From contig JADWOT020001206.1 in the NCBI GenBank assembly GCA_036345935.2, positions 1-64,000 of the forward strand: DNA of 64,000 bases, in the 5' to 3' direction. This DNA comes from Taenia hydatigena. Taxonomy: Eukaryota > Platyhelminthes > Cestoda > Cyclophyllidea > Taeniidae. Position numbers and translations under genes: made by a program. The notes below the pieces were generated by a model that saw only the letters and a list, made by a program, of their open reading frames with translations, was not told where the DNA came from and made no database searches. Shown piece after piece: positions 49,061 to 60,820 of this stretch. How positions within the stretch are numbered: position 1 is the stretch's first letter; each line of letters begins with the position of its first letter.

Positions 49061-49419
49061 TTAGAGCATTGCCCTCCCAACACTTTTATTTTGTCTTGTT
49101 AATAAATGAATAAAATTCATTTTGTAGCTTCTTTCTAAGTTGCCAATTTTAATATCTTCAATTCTTTTTTCCAACTTCTGGAACTGATGGGGCCCATCTA
49201 TTTTGTAGCCTTGGTTAAATCTCGTAAGGGGTGGTGGTAAGGTTGTCGAAATTGTTTGACGTGCCGATTTTTTGGCACTAATTTCTTTACCGTGGTACGG
49301 CACAGGCTATATTGACCTGTAGCGGACGCCTTCATTTCAAATAGGCGTTTCAAGTAGCAACTGCAGTGCGTGATTTGAGCTTGAGAGATTTCCATGTCAT
49401 TTGAGCAGTTAAAGCTCAA
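49061..49419 (-). CDS. Candidate coding stretch in the extra 1.4 kb
   Basis: Two overlapping frames: YLKRLFEMKASATGQ...VKKLVPKNRHVK, and further 3' GPHQFQKLEKRIEDI...GNLERSYKMN. The latter has a coiled-coil-like heptad texture. The splice sites are unclear. On position and strand this could be a further exon of the same minus-strand gene. Confidence 0.25.
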
Positions 49420-50129
49420 CTATGAGACACTTAAATGTCCTAGTCTCTGGCTTATTTTACAGCTTTCTACTCTGAATGTTGCTAATGCATCTCATCGTTC
49501 ACTGTGTTGTTTTTTCTAATGACTCCTTTGGCAACTTGTCAGTCGCCTTGCAATGCTAGTTAATTGAAGTTGATAAACACGATTATTGCTTCCAGCTCTT
49601 ATTTATCCACCTTAGAGCCTAAGAAGTTAGCTAGCAATTCGCAAGATAAAGAGATTCTCGAGACATAAGTCATGCGCTATTGCGTCAACAGCAGCAGAAC
49701 ACAAACTAATGACTGGAATGAGATGCTCAAGGAGTAAGTTCATGCCTTACAATTGTTGTAATCCTAGTTTCGGAACTCATTGGCAGCATAAAATACTTGC
49801 AGTCAAATAGGGATGGTATAATGAATAATGTTTCCTTATTAGGCTATTTTCCGGCACTGTTCTTTCCACTTAATTATTATTTTTGAACTTATGTCAACGC
49901 ATTACCATGCTGAGGTGGATGTCTTTTTGAGTGCTCCCGCGTCATTTTAGACTAGGTTAAAGGTAGGATCTAATCGTACATTTAAAGTGTCTAACGGTGA
50001 AATCCAGCCACCGAGGGCGAGAGAAGGTTTGCAAGCAAAAGATCCTTGTATATGTAGTGGCACTTACGCCCGGATCAAAGCCCCTCCACACCACTCTGAA
50101 GCTTGACGATTGTGCTTAGGCCGTCTAAG

Positions 50130-50560
50130 TAGGTACTAGGTACTTCTGAAGACGTAGAAAGAGAATCGTGCCTCTCACTATTGTCTTTAACATCTTCCCG
50201 TTGACGGGCTGGCGAATAATGCAGCGGCGCATGCAGCAAGTAACGTGATCTGCTGTTTTGTTTTGCTTTCACCCAAAAGGAATAAAGCAGAGTGACGCAC
50301 AGTCGCGTAAGGCTGAACTACTTCGCATCTCAAATGCATTGCTGATTAAGTGGGTGGAGTTGAGTAACATCCCAAGTCGTGAGTCATATTGTGCCCTGCG
50401 GAAACGAGCTTTGTTCCTTTTAAACTTATGCTGTTTAACCGAAGACGCTTTAAATAGCGTGGCACATAACTTACTTTCACCCATTTATCAAACTCCACAG
50501 GTGCGATAGCCCTGCATTTTGTGTGCTTAAAGGCACAGTGGAATGAGATCAGTCGCGCCT
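50130..50560 (-). pseudogene. LLNST exon block of duplicated gene, second copy
   Basis: The frame contains LCATLFKASSVKQHK, RFRRAQYDSRLGML and LLNSTHLISNAFEM, ending in TGA. It is resumed in another frame by CCMRRCIIRQPVNG. See 40777-41245 for the alignment. Confidence 0.5.
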
Positions 50561-52500
50561 ATCATTGCAAACAATCAGGGCTAGTCCACGAGTTGCCAGG
50601 ATTTATTTGCGTTGCATAGCCTTATGAGTTCTTTGTCGGCAAGCCTTGTTTGAACAGTCGAAAATTTTATGCGTGTAGATAGGTTTTCGTGAACGGAGGC
50701 ATCCACAACCGCTACAGTGTTTTACCATTGCAAAATGAATTCGGTTTTTACGGACTTCATCTTGAAGAGGACTAAACATCATACAACATGCAGCAGACTT
50801 ACAGCAGGTTCTAGAACCAGTAGAGATAATTATTTCGATAACTTTGATTCATTAAGTCATCCTAGACCGTATTGTGCAGCAAGCTACAATTGGTAAGAAA
50901 ACTTGTCCAAAAGGAAACAGAAGAGTAAACACTGGAAGCGGTGAGGACCATCCTCAATGCGAAATTTTGGCATCGCAGGGCATATTGCGCATTCGTGAAA
51001 AGCTATTTTGATAAAGAGCATGTCCCTCAACAGAGATTACAGTGATTACAGTAGATCAAACGCGGACGATTAACAGTTGCATATTTAGCCGATACTTGAG
51101 CAAAATATGCATGTGCCAGGGTTTACCATACTTTGCTTGCCCCTTTGTTAACTTCCAAACGATGAGCTACCTCTGAATTTAGTTTCCGCAGCACAGGATG
51201 AGAAGCTGCTTGTCAATGAAGACTATCAGAATAGTAGACGCCTTGGAAGGTCATAAACATCGCTTTTTATTCTACAAAGCATTGCCATGAAAAGAAAGAG
51301 CAGCAAGCGGTTTTTTTTAAACACCTATATTTGAGATCTTATTGTAGTTTAAATCAGTACCACTGATAGCTCTTTACTTTTTGTTCCTGCACAACAATGT
51401 TTTGCGCCAAGAACAGACAACATTTTGCAAGGCGAGATCGAATCCTTGAGTGATTTTCGCTACTTAATTCAAAAGTCATTTGACAGGCATGATTCGCTTT
51501 AAGGATGCTTGTTCTAGCGCCCAAGGGATCGTTTGTTTTCTGAATTCGCACATCCTCACTGCTTGATAAGAAGGTGTGATTCGCTGGTTAGACTTGCCTC
51601 CTGGCGGCTAAAGGTGGGTTTTCAACATGTCAGAGATTAAGTAGAATGCATCGGTTGTGTGCAAAGGACTATTACATAGCAGGAAGAAACAGTTTTTGGT
51701 ATAAAAAGGAATAGTTAATAGGCAATTTTAGTTAAGTATGCAGCTTGAATGGAACCCTTCGAAGGTGAGTGCATTTAACCTCCCCACCAAGGGCACAATA
51801 AACGAGAAGTATCTCAAGAAACTCAAAGTGTGCATCTTAACGAACGCAAACTTCATGGCGCTAGATTACCTAGTCGCATCACTTGCAGGGTTTTTCGTGG
51901 GGCTCTTAATCACTTAGATCCTATTGATTTGCCTAAGTCGGTGAAATCAGCCGCCCAATCTTCCTATATGTAAACTAAACTACTGAAAAGGAGAGGCAAG
52001 CGATCAAGGGAATCCATTACTCATCACTCTAATGAGCACTGAAATAGGCACGGTTGCTCTTGATAATGGTCTGAAACAACTAGCAAAATGCGTTCCACCC
52101 GAAATTGCATGCCATTTACTGTGAACATTGGAATATTCAGTTCCCCTCTCCTCCTGTGCATCCTAAAAGACTGTAAGCCGATAGTGTCTAACGTTATTAA
52201 ATCCGTCTTCGCCAAAACTCGTGATCTATCGTAAGCAAGTGAAAACAGGAGATGTATAGCTACCACTTAATCAAGGTGTCTATGCAGCTGCGACCGCCGT
52301 TAGAAGCGGCGTGATTGCATTTTTTCATATCGCCTTTCTTGCTCGACTAATTTATTGCTTTGGCTGCTAGCACTCTTCTCCAAGCCTTATTGCACTAACT
52401 CATTGCAAGGCTGCTTCTTCGCATGGCTCATGTGTTGACATTTTAGATACAGTCTAGCGCCACGCCACGCCACCAGAGGCTAGGCGGTGCACCATACTCA

Positions 52501-53075
52501 TTTCTTTCCTGCATGTTTTGCGATTGCATTTAATTAAATGCCGCCAGTGATAGTGGGTTCAAAAAGGTGGAATCGTAAAGGCAGCATCGGCAAGATGAAA
52601 TTACTGTGCTTGAGGTGAGTAAGTGGTTAGAAATGGTAGACGGTAGCGCGGTGATGGCTGATGTATCGCTCCTGTAGCTTAGTCTGAGGATATAGAGGCG
52701 TAGTTATAGTGCAGTGTCGAGAACTAGAGACCTTTAGCAACACGATTTTGGTCTCATTTTATTTCCTATTCCTTCATCTTACTATCAACGGCTACTTGGC
52801 AGTCCAAGAGAGTGAAGTGAAGTGACGTCGTCAATGAAACATTGATGTCGTGGTTCTACGGTGCGGTGATTGACTCAGAACTTTAAATTTTGCAGCCCTC
52901 TCACACCCTTGGTCTACCATCCATCTTAGATATCACCTTTATATATAAAGGATTTCGTGCCTGCTAGAAAGGCGGCAGGTAAGTGGGATGAAATAGGGTT
53001 AGCATTTCACATGACACCTTCGATGCCCTGGGATAAAAAAAGTGTTGAATTTCGTTCAACTAAATCTTTACTCAC
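52501..53075. other. No supported gene
   Basis: Sequence after the duplication, with a short CACGC tandem near 52460 at its edge. No exon was found. Confidence 0.4.
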
Positions 53076-53169
53076 CTTACGTAAAGAATTACAAATCAAC
53101 AAGTCAGCCATTTTACCATTCTTTGTTGTAAACCAGCAGTGTCGCTGCATTTGAAAGTCCGTTTGCATG
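53076..53169 (-). CDS. Candidate internal exon
   Basis: The acceptor TTGCCGATTGCAG and donor GTGAGT bound 94 nt, read as MQTDFQMQRHCWFTT and KMADLLICNSLRK (phase 1 to 0). The same frame is open upstream through a hydrophobic stretch, so an earlier acceptor is possible. A plus-strand frame over the same bases is also open but lacks splice signals. The protein is unknown. Confidence 0.35.
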
Positions 53170-54033
53170 CTGCAATCGGCAAGTGATATTAAAGAGGCTA
53201 GCCCACCCGTCGAAAGCACAATGATTAGAACTCAAAATGACCTTGTAGCCAAGATCAAGAGCCAAACAACAGCTTTCCTATTATTAATCCTTATCTCTTT
53301 ACTCACGTCGGCCATCACGAAGTAGTCTTCAGCCATCCATGCTGATTATCAGAGTTCTTCGCAACTGGGGTAATGCTCAACCTTAATACAGATAATCACT
53401 CCCAGAAATTGATATAATCTGAAGTTTTGTGCTCTATGGCACCCGAACGAGTAAAAGAGAAATTTTGTTGTCAATCGCACATTTCCATAGTTAGCTATGG
53501 GAACATTGGCATTGAAGAAGTGTTGCTTTCCTTAGGATAAGGTGATGCTCGCGCTAAGTGCTATGTGCTTAATACGCAGTGAACCTTGGTGCTACTGGAA
53601 TGGCTTGGAGGCAACTCAAACGGCTTAGACACAAGGCAGGGATCCAAGGTAATTTTTGCTTACAATGCAATGCAATTGCACAGGCGGTAGTTAAGCAAAG
53701 AGAAAATTAAAAGTAAAAGAATTTACACTATTGGCTATGAAAGAACTCTTACTAAAGCAGCTTCAAAGTTTCAAATAAATGCTGCAATCTTTAATGCATT
53801 TTAAATAGAGTTACTGAAAAAGAAATTGGCGAGACGCACTTTTGCAGGTCATTTTTCCTTAAGCATTGGCTATAAATGTGGAAATGGAATAGCCAAAAAA
53901 AGGATTATTATTCCTAAAATTTAAAATTGTTTGATTGTAAAGTGCTTCCGAGGAAGCCTGTGATAAGGGAAATCAGATCCTGTGATACACTTTTTAGGAG
54001 CATCAAACCTTATGTCGATGGCGGCAAAATAAT
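53170..54033. other. Noncoding, or upstream part of the next gene
   Basis: A plus-strand acceptor (CACTTTTTAG) at 53997 opens a short protein-like piece (SIKPYVDGGKIII) that might belong to the following gene, but its junction is unresolved. Confidence 0.35.
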
Positions 54034-54391
54034 TATTGTTCTTAATATGGTGGACCGCATTACCCCTATTACCCGAGGAACCAACCGTTTTCTTCTACTT
54101 GTTGGCCCTGATTTACTGGATACTTATTAAGTTATTTGCTTTAAGGCTTCCAATGCAAATGCATCCCACCTTTTTATTTGGGCAGTTCTTGCTCGCATTA
54201 TTTGTTCACGGGAAAACTTGCGACGTGGTCTATATGGTACAATGGTAAGCACATTCCATGATAAACAGAAAGATAGACATAGATGGACATCGGCAGACAG
54301 CGATTTGATTCTGGCGTCGACATTGCAATTAATAGCAGAGCTCCTGAGCCAAAAGTCGTCCCACACCCACAAATTATATAAGTTCTTCTAG
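54034..54391 (+). CDS. Membrane-protein exons, 3' end of a gene
   Basis: The frame runs to a GTAAGC donor at 54245: LPEEPTVFFYLLALIY, ILIKLFALRLPMQMHP, FLFGQFLLALFVHGK, CDVVYMVQ. After a 56-nt intron the exon 54301-54391 continues in phase 2 with LILASTLQLIAELLSQ to TAG. A second acceptor at about 54341 also fits the phase and gives a shorter tail (RAPEPKVVPHPQII). There are two or three membrane segments. The 5' boundary is not fixed; an in-frame TAA lies just before 54034. The family is unknown. Confidence 0.5.
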
Positions 54392-57261
54392 ATTTCTTTA
54401 CTTTTGCTGCAAATCGCAATGTTTGGACTTAATTTTAGGCACTGATAATTTAGTGTAGATCGTCAAATGCTATTTTATTTCCTTGCTGTCCTTCTATTTG
54501 CATAGTGACGTAACACTCTCATTTGAAGGATCAGTATAAAGTGAGCTCATAAAGGTGCCCAATTTCGCTACTGATATGATGTGGTTCTATCACATCTGCT
54601 GAATGGACACACAACTCGACCAGTCGTGCAAAGGCGATGGCGCGGCGCTACGTCCATAACTGTAGCCCGCAATCAGGCTGGACTGAAAATGACCGAACCA
54701 TAGTTACACGACCACAATCATGGGCCTTAGTTTGTAACCGCATGCGTGTTAAATCCCCGTCCTTAGTATCATGCTGGCTGTGTTTTCTGACCTCTACACG
54801 AATAAACACAGAAGTAAGCAGCAGTATATTAAAGGCAGAAATAACATTAGCCTTCGCTGGCTTATGTCTTATTCTGAAGACGCTTAATTGGTAAAAAAAA
54901 ATGCACTCAGAGACACGAATACGTAAATTGTTCCTATACACGACCCTTTGCACTCTAGCTATATCAGTGACAGATACTTGCTTAGTAAAATGCGGGTAAG
55001 CTCCAACGCAAGCGAAAATTGAGCAAAGATTATTTGCCTTCTCATTATCAGGATCAGCGACATCCTACACCTAGAGCCTCCTCTCTAACAATCATGATTC
55101 TTGTTTTTTCAAAGCTTTCTATCCTTTGCAACTTGCACAGGAACCTTAGTCAACAAGCCTAACCTCTCTGTTTGGTCTCAAATTTGCGTCAATTCAGGGT
55201 CCTGATCAAACATGGCCACGTTGGAATCCAACCGACTGACTGCGCAAATGAGGCAGCGCAGGCGGTGGGTGAAGTGAAATCCATGCTGCAATTAAGCAAT
55301 GCCCATCGTATGCCTATTATGTGCTGCAACCGTAAGGGTTAACTCTGTCACCGGCGCTTTTTTGTGAACCATTTAATAGGAATTGTACAGAGACTTGGAA
55401 ACCTGTTAAAATGCAGAAAGTCATTTGTCATGCCCTGCATTATGAGGTAAGCAGTAAAAACTCTGTCTTCACTGCATGATTTATTTTATCATTAGAATAG
55501 CTGCAACCTATCCGTGTTTTTAAAGAACGCCGTCTAAGAATTTATCAGAGACGTCGTCAGATCCGCTTCCCAGTTAGTTTCATTGCTCAATTTGTTGCAT
55601 GGAAATTATCCACCTTTATTTTAAAATCATTCGAGAGATATTTGCTGAATTCAAAACATTTAGGCATCTGCACATCATTAGTCACAATTTGGGTGAAAAC
55701 TAATAATCATTTTGGGTGGACTGATTTGTGTCAACTTGTGTAGAGCATATGAAATCGTAAGTCAGATAAATGCAGGCTGTTGCCTTTAAATAACTTCAAG
55801 CTTAATTTGTTGCTAACCATTGCCCTACTAATTTTTACAGCTACATGTTTTGCAAGTTAAAGTTATCAATATTTTAAGAACAGTACTAAAATGTAGATTT
55901 CAACACGTTCAGTATCCAATGGAATTTTTATCACGAACATTTTAAGTTGGAAAAGGATGACGGTAACGTAGCCGTAATCTGCTTTAGGCTAAATTGAAGC
56001 ATGCAGTTCTGCAAATAGTCGCAACGTAGTGCCAGATCAGTCGACTTCGGGCTGCTTTTAGAAGGCGACGACAGAGACCCAATCAATCTAGTAGCCATTT
56101 ACTGTGCTTGATATCCTCGAAGACTAGTCCCGCTTGCAGCAAACGGTGTGTGTGGCTATTAGCACCAATAAATTGGTCTAAATATTGCAGCGATCTACAG
56201 CCCAGCCCATCATCAGGCTTTCTTTCCTGCCTAGATATAAAGTTTTGAAGGAATTGGTCTCCCAAATACTTCTCTGCAAAAGCACGGCGTCAAGATATTG
56301 TGTGTTTTACTGAACTTGTATTTGTTAAAAGGCCGTGGATGATCAATGCGCTATTGGCACTTTCACTGATCTTGGTTCGGTTTTAGCCTCCAAGTGAGCC
56401 ATTTGCTGCCTAAAGTGAATTTTGGTATAGCCTGAACTGAGCGTTTGTGCATGAAGACAATTGAGGTTCTAACCATCTGCTTAATTCGCATTCGCAAACT
56501 TTTGTGACGTAATCGACCCGTAGGTAAAGGAACGTTTATTTATGAGCAACTCGATCTTCCTAGTTTTATGATTAAACGACTTTTATTCACCCTTGCGATC
56601 CCACCTCCTCCCACACATCGGTGGCCCTTATTACAACACCTGACTAACACGGAATACGGACCCCTATCAGCATGTGCATGGGTGCCAGTTACATGAAAAC
56701 AGTAAAAACACATTTCTTTAACTTAATGGCACGATAATGCAATGTGTACGCACACAGGGCATATGTTTCGACTAGGCGAGTTCACATTTTATCTCCCCTT
56801 TTCTGGCCCTCATATCCTTTGAGAAAACAGGTTAATTCGGTTTAGATATGCTTACCAATCTTAGCTACCACAAATCAACGACTGAGCAGTCAAAACACTT
56901 TTGGTATTTCGATAGTTCTGCATAGAGCCCATGCAAAAGGGCCTAAGGAAGGATAATGGAAAAATCTAGCAGCATGGGCAAAGTTGCTAATACAAATTCA
57001 TGTCAAATAAGAAAGTAGCCTTTAAGTATTCCCTGCATTACGATCAGTAAAAAAGCCCCTACAGTATAAAATGAAAAACAGTTGCCAGTCGATCACTTGC
57101 TATTTCCAGAAGAACATTTATAAAAGAAGAAAAACATTAAAAAGGCAAAATCGAAAATGAAAAGACGGATTAAGCGATAATTATAAAATTAAAAACAAAA
57201 GTGAACAAATTCAATTGCAGTGGAATGCTATTTTGGTAAGTAAAAGGGAAGAAAGAGTGAG
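54392..57261. other. No supported gene
   Basis: At 54637-54953 both strands are open over nearly the same bases with no deciding splice site. The rest is AT-rich, and 57100-57230 is strongly A-rich. Confidence 0.4.
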
Positions 57262-57289
57262 CAACGAAGGCTTGTAGACGCTGGCGACC

Positions 57290-57682
57290 GTGCCTCGTGG
57301 TAGCCTCCAGTGTGCGTCGCACCATAGAGATTGTGCTACGTTGGTGCGGGTTAGTACACATGTGGGTGACGCCAGTGGAAAGGTTGCATTCGCTGGTCTA
57401 GACGCTGGCGATGAAACCGCGTACGGACCCCTGGTGTCCGTCTTGCCATCGAGCGCGGATTATAGTGGAAAGCCCGCAGGCGCGCAGTTGCTGACACGCT
57501 TTATTCCTTTGTTCTCATTTACTCTCCACCCAGCATTACCCTTCTCCTCGTCCTCCTTATTCTTCGGTATACTTCTGGCTATGCTTACATTTGCAAATGC
57601 ATTGATTTCACATTTTCATTTCAATTTCTTTCATCGAACTGGTTTTCTTTACAATGGACCAGTGCCTGCATCCACTTGGTAA
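57290..57682 (+). CDS. Longest open frame of the window (130 codons)
   Basis: The first half is clearly richer in G+C than its surroundings (57262-57500) and reads VRVSTHVGDASGKV, AGLDAGDETAYGPL, VLPSSADYSGKPAGA. The second half has a hydrophobic segment (SSSSLFFGILLAMLTF). Thirteen bases, TAGACGCTGGCGA, recur at 57275 and 57398. No known motif is present. It could be an exon, a small gene, or a chance frame in a GC-rich patch. Confidence 0.3.
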   Translation: MPRGSLQCASHHRDCATLVRVSTHVGDASGKVAFAGLDAGDETAYGPLVSVLPSSADYSGKPAGAQLLTRFIPLFSFTLHPALPFSSSSLFFGILLAMLTFANALISHFHFNFFHRTGFLYNGPVPASTW

Positions 57683-57709
57683 TTCCACTACTGATAATTT
57701 AGTAAGCAG

Positions 57710-57970
57710 ATATAAAAGAGGATTCCGTAGATCATCTGTTAGTGGACGAGTTTGAGCGTTTCGGCCCTAATGGTGGTTATGGGGTCCTACCAACAACATG
57801 CGCTGTTGCTGACGTTGAGATTGGCTAGGGAGAATGAGGCTGTAGATGCCAGCCCATGGGAGTCCACTGAGACCGCACTATCCGTCTTTGAACTCGTCAT
57901 CGTCGGCAGTTTTGGTGTTGCAATCACTCAACCAAATGATCCTGCTGGAAGTTATTTTTCTTATTGCTGA
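57710..57970 (+). CDS. Candidate coding stretch with frame change
   Basis: After an AAGCAG acceptor one frame gives IKEDSVDHLLVDEFERF and PNGGYGVLPTTCAV to a TAG. The overlapping frame from about 57820 continues RLARENEAVDASPWE and LVIVGSFGVAITQ to TGA. Each half is protein-like only in its own frame, which suggests a frameshifted relic or an unrecognised small intron. Confidence 0.3.
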
Positions 57971-58723
57971 ATATTCACTTGCGCAGGATCTATGAATGCC
58001 TAGATGCAGTGTTTTGGTGCTAAGCGGTAGTGGCTGTGACAGAGAGATGAAGGCAAAGGATGTGCTCAAGTAAAATAAGTATAAATCGTGAGTGAAGGCA
58101 TTAAGAACTCCAAACAGACGACGCAAAATTGGCTATATGAAGCAAAATAAAATGCACAAGAATGACTGTATGAGGCTAGCGAGGTAGGTCCACTATTTAA
58201 TAATTGAACTGACCGCCATAAGTGTGCTTACAGGCAGATGCAGCTTTGGTTCATCTGTCGAGTTCATAGAATCACTCTTCGCCTCCTTTACCACCACTCA
58301 GTTTGCTCCATTGTGCATGTTGAGCATTATCGTAAGTCCTCTAATATTAATGGAAGTTAATAAAAAGTTAAACAATGACAGAATGGAAACCCAGTGAGAA
58401 GACACCGATTTGCACAAGCTGATGCCACTTGTAAATGTTGTCCTCAACGATGCGAATACTGATCTTGTTAGTGGTGCAGCAATCCTCCTGATAATCCAAC
58501 ATCCTCACCTATATGCTCCGAAACGTGCGGTAGAGTGGTATGGACGCTTTTTAATTTCCACCGCATTAAGACACTTGGAGTGCCTCAAAAGTGGAATATT
58601 CGCTACATGTTTCAATTCGGTGAAGCATTGATTATACGTGCTATTAAAGCGATATCGGGGTAAAGCATTGACGTGCTCTTTTAGTTCAGCTGCTTGATGA
58701 CCATTTGACAAAATGCACCACAT

Positions 58724-59053
58724 ATGCGAACTTGGGGGTATTTTAGTCGATTAAATGACGTTTCACATGGGTGCCATTTATCCATCCTGATAATAGCTAG
58801 CGTTTGCATGCTTGTGATTAAAAGCATACAACCTTTTACAGGAGTAAGTGTAAATCCACCAAAAAAGCAGGATACACTCTTTCCAATAAAGCCCTACAAG
58901 CAATGCAGCGATCGCTGCACTGTTACTCAGCTTACCAAGAATAAGTCAAACATGCCTAAAGTGGTTTGCATAGATATGGGGAATTTTCCTTCACATTCAA
59001 ATAGTTCTATTCTGTTCAAACACCACCGAGCACATGGAAATGAAAATGTCTAA
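58724..59053 (+). CDS. Unassigned 109-codon frame
   Basis: An N-terminal hydrophobic helix (LSILIIASVCMLVIK) is followed by a polar, lysine- and cysteine-containing tail (KPYKQCSDRCTVTQL, MPKVVCIDMGNF) to TAA. It could be a small secreted or membrane-anchored protein, but there is no start context or splice support. Confidence 0.25.
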   Translation: MRTWGYFSRLNDVSHGCHLSILIIASVCMLVIKSIQPFTGVSVNPPKKQDTLFPIKPYKQCSDRCTVTQLTKNKSNMPKVVCIDMGNFPSHSNSSILFKHHRAHGNENV

Positions 59054-60680
59054 CAAATCGCAGGTTTTCTCTGGCTTTCTTTACGGGCTTGATTTGACAA
59101 ACTAAGCGTAGTCCACTATGCCAAGGGATAAAAATAACTGATAGTTTATATGCGGGAGATCGTAGAATGCTAATTAATTATTCTGCATAGCGTGACTATC
59201 CGCAAAAGTCACTGTCAATTTTCAGGTTCCAGAATTAGCTGTGAATAGCTTTCTTACAGGCCAAAATGCAACCTCCTATTAGAAATCTTTCCATTTACCG
59301 CTTCCTTGTATTACTCGAGTTTTGAGGCTAAATTTGACCGGAATTCGCGCGCTTGTCTAGTATTCTCGAATCTTTGCCTGCTCCACCATGACCCCATGCG
59401 CTTCCATTTGCAAATATCAAAAGGCTGTCCCATGATATTAATGAAGTGGCATGTAGAAGCTGATATCCTTAGACACCACGTGGTCAACGATTCAAATATT
59501 AACAGTCATAATTCGCATTCACATGCTCTCCTCAGATTTTGATTAGGAGAAGGAAAATAACTTTGTTCTAAGTGGTGAAGGGCGCAAAGCATTGAGGTCT
59601 TAAGAGGTGAAAGAAAACCAAATTATACATTGGACAGCATCATCACACTCTACTAATCCTTTGAGGCTGACATCCTTCTTAAGTGTCTCTATGCGCTAAC
59701 GGGAATGCTAGCCACTGCCACCACGTGGCAGTTTTAACTGGGCCCGTAGTATCACGATACCTATTGCACATTAATTTCGACAAAAGACCTTCGACGACTT
59801 GACATTCAGCTTTTGCAGTTCACAAAGTAAAGAATGCAACTTCTCAGATTGGCAAAGCAAATAAAGAATTAATACACTTGTCGCAGAATGAAAGCAGAAC
59901 AAACCCAGTGCACTACTCCTCGGCGAAAACCGCCCTACCGATTTGCGGGAGCCAAAAAGCAAATATTCTACTTTTGTTTTTCGCTTTGTCGTCGATCTCA
60001 ACCTTCCTCTTAGTAATGCAATGGCCGGCAACTCTCTCCCGCAGTTACAATATACCTGACGATTAGGACCAGTGGTCCCTCATTATGTTGACCTACACTA
60101 ATAAAAATTGTGTGTGTTGATGGGTAATATCAAGTCAGAGACATCTATTTTACAGCAAAACCGAAGGCCAATTTAAAGAGAATTAACAAAAACCTAAGCA
60201 CTTGTAATTCCACACGATCAATTTCGCTCTTACTTAGTATATTTCATTATGAAAGTTTCCGGGTTGAAGCTATTTTTAGAAAGGTTAGGAATGTGCTCCC
60301 TTAAATCGTTCTTCGCGCTACACGTAGACCAATCTCACCAAGATTCATGCTACGATAAGTAGTCTAGCCGTTGGAAGCTATGGCTCCTATTTTGTAAAGG
60401 TGTAACCTAAACTTCTGGTTTCTTCATATGCAGTTACTATGAATGCGGAAGGTTGAATCTGTTCCCACCGCCATCGCTTGCAGACAGCAAAGTGACAGAC
60501 CAAGATGAAGGAAACTAGGGAAGCAAATCTCCGCCAACAATCTTATGTCTACACCAGAAAAGTAGGGCTAGCGTTGTCGATTATCCGGCAAGCTAATTCC
60601 TAAATCAAGGCTCGTGGTCGAGTTACCATTCATTTCACCAGAAACTTGGTTGCAAAATTACTCAGTGGGTTTTATTCCAG
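59054..60680. other. No supported gene
   Basis: Short frames only; none has paired splice sites. Confidence 0.4.
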
Positions 60681-60820
60681 GTCGAGAATTTCGTTTGGTG
60701 AGATGATGCACACTAATAAGATTTTACTTATTCGCACTCGAAATACATTGGTGATCAATGAGTACTTTTCTGCCGCTGAAGCCACCACAAATCTAGACAG
60801 AGCTGAAGAAATTCTCCCCG
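60681..60820 (+). CDS. Candidate internal exon
   Basis: The acceptor TTTTATTCCAG and donor GTAATG bound 140 nt open in one frame: SRISFGEMMHTNKI, IRTRNTLVINEYFSA, TNLDRAEEILP. It starts and ends with one-base split codons. The product looks soluble and mixed helix/strand. No neighbour exon was found. Confidence 0.35.

Larger units (their letters stand above)
44575..52500 (+). repeat. Tandem segmental duplication, second copy
   Basis: See 36075-43200. It carries the same order of minus-strand exon blocks, a dead copy of the tRNA, and an additional 1.4 kb (48.56-50.08 kb) that either was inserted here or was lost from the first copy. Confidence 0.85.

Noticed and set aside
51040..51056. GATTACAGT doubled near 51.04 kb
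   Set aside because: A single short direct doubling, expected by chance in this length.
57170..57361. Minus-strand frame over the GC-rich patch
   Set aside because: Its second half is A/T-run translation, and the plus-strand frame is longer and better balanced.
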